Shown here: positions 22,528-28,400 of the stretch, piece after piece
Layout of the letters: each line of letters opens with the position of its first letter
Numbering within the stretch: the first letter of the stretch is position 1
IMG/VR virus record: IMGVR_UViG_3300042390_000047
Coordinates: 1-29,293 of that record
DNA: 29,293 nucleotides
Reading direction: 5' to 3' (one strand)
From: a virus
Translations under genes and position numbers: made by a program
Notes under the pieces: model-generated
The model's database searches: none
What the model saw: the letters and a program-made list of their open reading frames with translations, nothing else
What the model was told of the DNA's origin: nothing

Positions 22528-22811
22528 TTTTGTGCTACTTTGATCCAGGTAAGCCATTTCTCATTGGGATGATAGGCCCAAACAGTGATCTTATGAAATC
22601 TGGGCAGGGGATTGGGTTCATCTGTGATTTCAATGCCACCACCACTGGACAAAAATCTAGCCAAATCACTGTGATCAATCACTGTGGCCAACACATCTTC
22701 AGGTTTGGTAAACTCCCAAAAGTATTCATCAGAAAATTCACTGTGATCAATACTGCATCGACTGTCATGATCAACACAGCCCCAATGTTTTTTTAGTGTA
22801 AAGTTAGTCAA
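22524..22811 (-). CDS. Unknown acidic protein with TTG start (95 aa)
   Basis: The 95-residue protein has no internal Met, so it must begin at the TTG 22809-22811 (or another non-ATG codon). GGAG stands 7 bases upstream of that TTG, supporting it. It overlaps the previous gene by 8 bases. The text includes HWGCVDHDSRCSIDHSEFSD, EYFWEFTKPEDVLATVIDHS and a Trp-rich end (ITVWAYHPNEKWLTWIKVA). Acidity and length would fit a DNA-mimic or inhibitor of a host enzyme, but this is a guess; no family is recognised. Confidence 0.6.
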   Translation of the reverse strand: MTNFTLKKHWGCVDHDSRCSIDHSEFSDEYFWEFTKPEDVLATVIDHSDLARFLSSGGGIEITDEPNPLPRFHKITVWAYHPNEKWLTWIKVAQK

Positions 22812-22992
22812 ATATGTCTCCGTATTTCAGTGCGGCCACGGTGTGAGTTTGACTGCCTTTTAAGATAAAAAAGCACTGATAGTCCTCACGCCATTCACAG
22901 TCCTTTTGATCATGTAGCCATTGGGCACTGATACCTTTTAATAATAGGTTAAATGTGTCAACTCTCACGTATTGATGTTTGATTGCTGTCAT
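22804..22992 (-). CDS. Unknown protein (62 aa)
   Basis: The protein begins MTAIKHQYVRVDTFNLLLKG and contains WLHDQKDCEWREDYQCFFIL with two Cys, then LKGSQTHTVAALKYGDIFD. Its start overlaps the DUF3820-like gene by 4 bases (ATGA) and its end overlaps the next gene by 8 bases, so it belongs to a translationally linked operon. No domain or catalytic motif is recognised. Confidence 0.6.
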   Translation of the reverse strand: MTAIKHQYVRVDTFNLLLKGISAQWLHDQKDCEWREDYQCFFILKGSQTHTVAALKYGDIFD

Positions 22993-23162
22993 TTTCTCAT
23001 TTTGGGATATCGACGTTGCAGTTCAGTGCTCATCATCTCAGCCATGCCTCGGTCTGTGTAGTTTAGTATGCCCCACTTGATATAGTCATCAGGAACGTCT
23101 TTGAGATAAACACCCTTGTATTTGCCATAGGGCATTTTAATGTGTTGGTATTGATATTTCAT
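22989..23162 (-). CDS. DUF3820-like protein (57 aa)
   Basis: The motif MPYGKYKGVYLKDVPDDYIK followed by WGI is the hallmark of DUF3820 (PF12843), a small family annotated in some bacteria as quorum-sensing-regulated virulence factor and often found in phages next to nucleases. The function is not known; nucleic-acid binding is suspected from its companions. I take the ATG 23160-23162 as start, in an ATGA overlap with the 251-residue gene. Confidence 0.75.
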   Translation of the reverse strand: MKYQYQHIKMPYGKYKGVYLKDVPDDYIKWGILNYTDRGMAEMMSTELQRRYPKMRK

Positions 23163-23914
23163 TGCTGTCTCTGTTCTGCCCAAGTTAAAGGACGCTGTCT
23201 TTTGTCATGTTTGGGATTTTGCCAGTTGTCCTGACATTTAACACCCATGGCCTTTTGTTTCACAGTGAGGTAGTCAGTGAACAAATCAAACTTGTGTATC
23301 CAATCTTGGAACTTGACAATGCCAGTCCAACCTTTGTCCTCTGGGTCCCACCAAACTATGACAAAAGTATTAGGCTCAATCTGTTTAGTAGCAGTTGGGC
23401 TGTTCACAGTGTTGAGATGCAGTTTACCACAGTAAGGATAACTGCCAGTTTGCTGTTTGACACAGCGTCTTTCGTCTTGGACCAATTCAATTATTGAGTT
23501 TCGATAGGGTTCCGGAATATACTTGCGAAAGTTTCTGAAGTCTTTGGTAAGACTGGCAATAAACTCTGGGTTAGTGCCATCTGTGAGGTTTAGTCTTAAC
23601 TTGAACTTGTAGCGTTGGCGTGCTGCCTCTCCGTTGTCAAATAACTGCAAGATGCAGCCACGGATTTGATCTGAGTCAAGAGGTGTAGGTGCTCGTGCCT
23701 GAGACAAATGAGGCAAAGCCCCCTCCTCTTGGCTGGAAGCCAGGGGCACCTGACCCCTACTGTCTGTCTCAAGAGCCTCGTATGAGGCGAGGCCAAGAGA
23801 ACTAGGTGATAACGAGTTATCTCGTTCACAATAATTATTTTTATTCTCTTTATTATCTCTATTATCTTTGTTATAAGCATCTACACCTATTTGTAGATTT
23901 TTTGTTGCTGTCAT
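23159..23914 (-). CDS. Unknown early protein holding an origin-like segment (251 aa)
   Basis: A 251-residue protein is preceded by AAAGGAG at good spacing and a sigma70-like promoter 38 bases upstream of the ATG. Residues 1-30 are Asn/Lys-rich (KDNRDNKENKNNY), residues 30-80 are low-complexity, and from residue 82 a compact domain follows (IRGCILQLFDNGEAARQRYK, then YRNSIIELVQDERRCVKQQT and FVIVWWDPEDKGWTGIVKFQ). Four Cys are scattered. I recognise no family. The DNA of the low-complexity part forms several hairpins and an AT-rich tract, like the lambda origin inside gene O, so a role as replication initiator is possible but unproved. Confidence 0.7.
   Translation of the reverse strand: MTATKNLQIGVDAYNKDNRDNKENKNNYCERDNSLSPSSLGLASYEALETDSRGQVPLASSQEEGALPHLSQARAPTPLDSDQIRGCILQLFDNGEAARQRYKFKLRLNLTDGTNPEFIASLTKDFRNFRKYIPEPYRNSIIELVQDERRCVKQQTGSYPYCGKLHLNTVNSPTATKQIEPNTFVIVWWDPEDKGWTGIVKFQDWIHKFDLFTDYLTVKQKAMGVKCQDNWQNPKHDKRQRPLTWAEQRQQ
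23696..23876. other. Cluster of hairpins plus AT-rich tract, candidate replication origin
   Basis: Within the N-terminal part of the 251-residue gene lie TGCCT/AGGCA (23696-23715), TGGCT/AGCCA (23730-23742), AGGGG/CCCCT (23742-23758), TGAGACA/TGTCTCA enclosing the last two (23700-23771), GCCTC/GAGGC (23775-23788), and a larger one, AACGAG TTAT CTCGTT extended by GTG/CAC (23806-23829). An AT-rich tract of about 47 bases follows (23830-23876). Dense inverted repeats beside an unwinding-prone tract are typical of phage origins; the protein sequence there is low-complexity, so the DNA is free to carry such signals. Confidence 0.4.
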
Positions 23915-23951
23915 GTGGATCTCCTTTACGCGGCTGTCGTTGCGTTTGTAT

Positions 23952-23980
23952 ATATTAAGTTATTTTATTGGCTGTGTCAA
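23952..23980 (-). promoter_or_regulatory. Sigma70-like promoter of the early operon
   Basis: The minus strand shows TTGACA (23980-23975), exactly 17 bases of spacer and TAATAT (23957-23952). The -35 element is perfect consensus. The -10 element matches TATAAT at 4 of 6 positions, including the key T, A and last T. The -35 overlaps the stop codon of the gene ending at 23977. It points to the 23914 gene and the four overlapping genes beyond it, which end at the terminator at 22287. Confidence 0.75.
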
Positions 23981-24312
23981 TAGTGATTGGCAGTTTCTTT
24001 GTCTTGTTCTTGCCATATGTCATAGAGTTCACTGAACACATCTTCAGCATTGGCAGTTTGCCAAACTATGGTAATGCGGCTGTCTGCTGAAATAAGATTG
24101 TCTCGTTTGATTTGGCATCCTTTCAGCACAAAGCCTGAGTCAGGACTGTTAATCACTCGTGTCCAATATCGGTAGTTGCGATTGTTGACATCAACATAGG
24201 TATAATACTCATGTCGGTCTAGTGCACCTACCATGGTGATCACATGATAGTTTGATTTATTTTTGGTGCTGTAGCGAACTTCTTGTTTAAGAACAATATA
24301 TGGCTGTGACAT
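23977..24312 (-). CDS. Unknown protein (111 aa)
   Basis: I place the start at the ATG 24310-24312 (MSQPYIVLKQEVRYSTKNKS), with AGGG upstream; the longer TTG reading from 24336 would include the promoter-like motif. The protein is beta-rich, with YHVITMVGALDRHEYYTYVD, VLKGCQIKRDNLISADSRIT and an acidic helical end (EDVFSELYDIWQEQDKETAN). It has a single Cys and no recognised catalytic motif. It stands alone between a strong terminator and the sigma70-like promoter. No function can be assigned. Confidence 0.6.
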   Translation of the reverse strand: MSQPYIVLKQEVRYSTKNKSNYHVITMVGALDRHEYYTYVDVNNRNYRYWTRVINSPDSGFVLKGCQIKRDNLISADSRITIVWQTANAEDVFSELYDIWQEQDKETANHY

Positions 24313-24325
24313 TTTGACCCTTTTT

Positions 24326-24334
24326 GTATTTAAC
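24326..24334 (-). promoter_or_regulatory. GTTAAATAC motif before the 111-aa gene
   Basis: The minus strand reads GTTAAATACAAAAAGGGTC, ending in the ribosome site of the 24312 gene. The 11-base text GTTAAATACAA is shared with 22255-22245. It stands about 40 bases after a strong terminator. Confidence 0.45.
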
Positions 24335-24375
24335 AAACAAGTTCAAAAAACCATCATTATGGCTAAATTTTAGAC

Positions 24376-24401
24376 AAAAAGAAAGCCCCTTGCGGAGCCT
24401 T
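24376..24401 (-). terminator. Terminator after the zinc-ribbon gene
   Basis: The minus strand reads AAGGCTCC GCAA GGGGCTTT followed by CTTTTTG. The stem is eight pairs (two of them G-T) closed by a GCAA tetraloop. It ends the transcript that covers the zinc-ribbon gene 24989-24564 and the structured RNA after it. Confidence 0.88.
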
Positions 24402-24403
24402 CC

Positions 24404-24560
24404 CAAAACGAGGAGTTTTGCCAGATGGGTTATAGAAAGTGACAGCCTTTATAACGGAGATAGCTTGTGAGTGATTTAGAACAAAAACCTCAAGCAGTGC
24501 CGCATCTGGTTGAACAAGAACGGATAAACTAATGGCAATAAGTAAAAGACATCTTGTTCA
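24404..24560 (-). ncRNA. Structured non-coding segment, possible small RNA or 3' leader
   Basis: This 160-base stretch holds no convincing gene on the minus strand. It can form CAAAAC/GTTTTG (24404-24420), GTTATA..TATAAC with inner AAG/CTT pairs (24429-24455) and a nine-base long-range pair TGAACAAGA/TCTTGTTCA (24511-24519 with 24552-24560), directly before a strong terminator. The number of stems in so short a region suggests a structured RNA, a processed 3' end, or a short regulatory RNA. A 21-codon ORF on the plus strand (24467-24532) has GGAG before a GTG, but its reality is doubtful. Confidence 0.35.
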
Positions 24561-24563
24561 GTT

Positions 24564-24989
24564 TTATTTAGTAGGTTTCTTAAAAATCACACGAGAAATA
24601 GACTGTTTTTCTTTGTTGAAAAAACAAGCATAGACATAGCCTGCTTTGGTGCTGATCAGATCAAACTGACCAGTTTCGGGATTGAATGTCTTTTGACAAC
24701 TGCCACAACTCTTACGCCAATGCCTTTGGGGTGAATCCAGAACCTTGTAGTTTACCACTCTGTTTTTTACAAAGCGATCACAGTCCTCACATATCTGTTC
24801 TTGATTGCGTATTTTCTTTATGGCCAGCATATTGGTAGGATTATTTTTCTCATCAATGACCAATGTTTTGCCATTACGGAATATCTCTTCAGGTTCTTCT
24901 GCGGCTCTTTGGGCTGGTGAGCGAGGTGCTCGCACAGTCTTGAGTTCTGCCAGTTCTTCAAGACGCTGTTTAAATAGTTTTGGATCCAT
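24564..24989 (-). CDS. Zinc-ribbon protein of unknown function (141 aa)
   Basis: I take the ATG 24987-24989 as start (MDPKLFKQRLEELAELKTVR); a reading from 25037 would need CTG. Residues 67-70 (CEDC) and 95-98 (CGSC) form two Cys pairs 24 residues apart, a zinc-ribbon pattern. Before it lies a charged helix (APRSPAQRAAEEPEEIF) and a beta hairpin; after it NPETGQF and a last strand region. Such phage proteins often bind nucleic acid or act as transcription cofactors, but no family name is certain. A long inverted repeat terminator separates it from the fibre adaptor gene. Confidence 0.65.
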   Translation of the reverse strand: MDPKLFKQRLEELAELKTVRAPRSPAQRAAEEPEEIFRNGKTLVIDEKNNPTNMLAIKKIRNQEQICEDCDRFVKNRVVNYKVLDSPQRHWRKSCGSCQKTFNPETGQFDLISTKAGYVYACFFNKEKQSISRVIFKKPTK

Positions 24990-25062
24990 CCAATACTTAT
25001 AGATGGGTCTTAAACAGAGATTAAGATCTGGCAGCACTGGCCTATGTATGTCTAGGTCAATA

Positions 25063-25119
25063 AACTGAAAAAATGCTGTTTTTTCTTCAATAAAATCAAA
25101 GACTTAAAACAGCATTTTT
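25063..25119. terminator. Bidirectional-type terminator with 14-base arms
   Basis: A perfect 14-base inverted repeat (25069-25082 with 25106-25119, loop of 23) contains AATGCTGTTTT. On the minus strand the second arm ends in a run of T (ATTTTTTCAG). It lies 5 bases past the stop of the fibre adaptor gene ending at 25124 and is the longest perfect stem in the intergenic DNA. It would stop the long late transcript. The T-run on the other strand is shorter, so plus-strand use is less sure. Confidence 0.85.
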
Positions 25120-25123
25120 GTCT

Positions 25124-25447
25124 TTAGGCAGTGCGGGCTAAAACTTTTACACGGAAGAATCTGCGATCAATCAGTCCGTCAGTGGTAGTGACCTGAGCAG
25201 TCACAGTATAGGTCTTGCCGTCTTGCCCATTGTTCAACCGAATGTAGGTTTTGGTTCCTTGTATGCCATTGCTGACTTTGAGCAAAGGATCTGGATCGTT
25301 GGCACGAGTTGAAATGGTCCAACTAGATGCTGACAAACTGTCACCAGTGGGTAGCCAATTGGCCCAGTCCAGTGTGTAGGTCAAGTCGGCTTCTGGGTCT
25401 TTCTCAATGGATAAGCCCTGTATGGTTTGATAAAATCCTGTGGTCAT
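25124..25447 (-). CDS. Phage fibre-tail adaptor-like protein (107 aa)
   Basis: The start is the ATG 25445-25447, with AAGGAG 6 bases upstream; it begins one base after the fibre stop. The text EKDPEADLTYTLDWANWLPT, SASSWTISTR and TYTVTAQVTTTDGLIDRRFF matches the small Ig-like phage proteins that begin D-x-x-A-x-L-x-Y-x-x-DW and end YTVTxxxTTxxGxxxxRxxxxxV, annotated as fibre-tail adaptors in siphophages of aquatic bacteria. It probably connects a fibre to the tail or head. Family is recalled from motif, not from a search. Confidence 0.7.
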   Translation of the reverse strand: MTTGFYQTIQGLSIEKDPEADLTYTLDWANWLPTGDSLSASSWTISTRANDPDPLLKVSNGIQGTKTYIRLNNGQDGKTYTVTAQVTTTDGLIDRRFFRVKVLARTA

Positions 25448-25448
25448 G

Positions 25449-28400
25449 TTATGCTCCTTGTAAGGTATATTCTCTGTTTTCCTCAATGATTGAGTAAACT
25501 CTGTCTTCTTCAATGATTAGATATTCTCTATCTTCGGCTGGTATCATCCAAGTCAATTTGGCATCAATGTGTATGATGTCAATCACTGTGACTGTGGCTG
25601 CAAATCCTGTTAGGCTAGCAGTGGCATTGACCACATAACTTAAACTGCCTGTCAAAGAACTTTGTGCAGTTAATGCTGCTGTGGCTTGGGTAATTCGACC
25701 ACCTAAGACCAATTCAGCACCTGTGACAATCAATGCCGCTGACAATGACTTCTTGCGTAATGCAGTGGCTGACAAAGTGCCAGCACTGGCTGTGATCACA
25801 ATCACAGTGGCAGTTTGATTGGCCTGTGCAGTCAAAGTAAACTGTGATGTTAGATCAGCCTCACCAGTGATGTTGGTAGTGCCTTCTGCAAACACTGTGG
25901 CTTCAGCAGTTAAAGTCACTGCAGACCTACGTGTTCTTACGTTAACTGCTGTTAACTGTGCTGAACTTGCAAATGAGGCTGTAACTGTGGCAGTCTTCTG
26001 AGCCGTAGCAGTCAATGTTGATTGACTATCCAGTGTGATCAATCCCTGACCAATCTTGACCACAGCAGCCAAATTACTAGCTACGGCTGAAGTAGATACA
26101 GCACTGGTTTTAATTCTCAGTATTGTGGCTGTGACCGCTGCCTCTGCACTGACACTGCTCTCTGCAGATCTAATCACAGTGACATCAGCATTGACACTGG
26201 CTGAACTAGATAACAACACTGCACTGGTTTGTATTCTCAATACTGTGGCTGTTTGACTAAATGCGGATGTTACAGCAATGACAAAATCAATAGTTCCTGT
26301 GGCTGAAGCTGACAAACTAGATTGTGCTGAGACAGCGGCTGCAAGTCCGGCAGATCTCTGCACTGCGGCTGTTTGACTAAATGCACTAGCCAAGACAATC
26401 TCGCCACCAGCAGTGACATTTACAGTCATTACAGGACTAAATGCTGAACTAATGGCTGCTGAAACTTCTACAGCTTTGATACCATCAGCACTGACAGTTG
26501 CAGTGCTGATCAATGCCACTGTGCCAGTTTGTATTCTCAACCCAATGGCTATTTGACTAAATTGACTAGATAGAGACACTGCGGTGTCTGTGACAACATT
26601 GGCTACAGAGTTAACAGTAGCCACAGATGTAGCAGTAATTGAGGCACTGGCTACAACATTGACATCAGCAGATTCAGCAAACTCGCTGGCAACAGCCAAT
26701 GCAGCATTTCTAATTCTAGAATTGTCAGCAGACAGTGATAGATTTGAAGCCAATGCCGCAGATGTGTTAGTGGTCTTGACTGCATCTATGCCTGTGGCAA
26801 ATTGTGAAGTTTGAGCACTCACTGCTTCTGCTGTTTTAACTGCTGTGATTAGGGCAGTGATCACAGCATCCATGGCCAATAGGCCTTGACCAATCTTGAC
26901 CACTGCAGCCAATTCACTGAATACAGCATCAGTGGTGATTGCAGCATCTCTAGTTCTTGAGTTGTTGGCAGTTTGACTAAATGCCGATGACATTGAACTG
27001 CTGGCAAACCTTAATATATTTCCATCAACTAAAACTGTGGCAGCACTGCTTAGATCACTGGCTAGTGATTTAATTCTTGTAACATCTGCAGTTGTTGATG
27101 CCACAGCGGTTAAACTGGCAATGCCATTAATAATCTTAGTAACTGAAACTGTCACTGTGGCAAAACCAGCATCAACAATGGCTACATCTACATTCTTAAC
27201 TGGACTTGTTGATAATGTAAATGCTGAAGTCAGTGCTGCTGTGGCAGTTTGTGTTCTTGGCAGTTGGCTGGCATCATCACTGAAGTTACTGTTGAAATGC
27301 AACAATAACTGTGTGTCAGCGTCATTGGTCCACTGTGCTGAGGGCACTGTGAAACTGCTAGTTGATGTGGCAGTCTTAAGTTCATTGGTGATTAACAGTT
27401 CATCAATGAAATATTCATTATAAGTTCTAGTAGATGGCCCACCTATTCTTAAAGGATTACTAGTGTTGTCTAACACTTTGGCCAGTGTAACTACTGATGG
27501 ACCAGTATTGGTGCTGCCACTGTTGATTCTTTGTCCGTCAATGTATAGGGCTAGGCTGGTGCCATCAAGGCTTAATCTAATGTGATACCATTGACCAACA
27601 GTCCATGATTTACCCCAATCATAATCATTAAGTGTCGCGGATCCTGAATCTTGTGTAACTTCTAAACCATTACTGTAGGTTTGTATTTGCCATGCTCGAT
27701 CATACAAAATATCTTTATTGAATACACCTAATAACTGAGCGCCATCTGCAGGATGTCTATACCAAAAATCAATAGTCTTCCATGTGTGCCAGGCTTCATC
27801 ATCAGGGAACTCAACATATGGTTGCAGTGTATCATAGATCTGCTCTATAGGCATACTTGAGAAGTTTATGCCATCAGTGCTGATTAATCCTTCACGACTT
27901 ATGCCAATCCAATATCCAGCATTGGTGTATATTGGAGGATATACTTGTCGAATATCAGTGTTAAAAGTGATTTCATTGTAGGTGCTGAAATCTGTAGTGG
28001 TTATCCAGCTTTGATTAGCCTGTGCTCCACCACAACCACCTACAAACCATCTACTGTTACCATAACTGATTGTTGGATCATAACTTGTTCCAGGTAATGT
28101 ATAACTTGAACTCCATGTGCCACTAGATCCATCGCTGGTGCTGGTCTTGACATACCCAGTGCCGCTGCTAAATCCACTAGGTGCAAATGCCATCATCCAG
28201 TCAGTGCCATTAGCACGGATATCATAGGCCCAGGTGCCTGCAGGAACCACACCTGTGATAGCAGTCCATGTTGTGCTGTTTGTTGATCTATACATTCCTG
28301 CACCAGCCGTTATAACAGTAGATCCACTAGCCCATACTGTTTTGCCAATGCCCCCGGCACCTTGCCTAAATGTCCAAGTAGATAAGTTAGGACTGGTATA

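Noticed and set aside
23596-23880. Minus-strand 94-residue ORF in another frame of the 251-residue gene
   Set aside because: It lies wholly within the better-supported gene, lacks a good ribosome site and has a composition driven by the AT-rich and hairpin DNA.
24340-24480. Possible tRNA or riboswitch in the intergenic gap
   Set aside because: I could not fold a cloverleaf with a T-loop or find a known aptamer core. The stems seen are better explained as terminator and unassigned structure.
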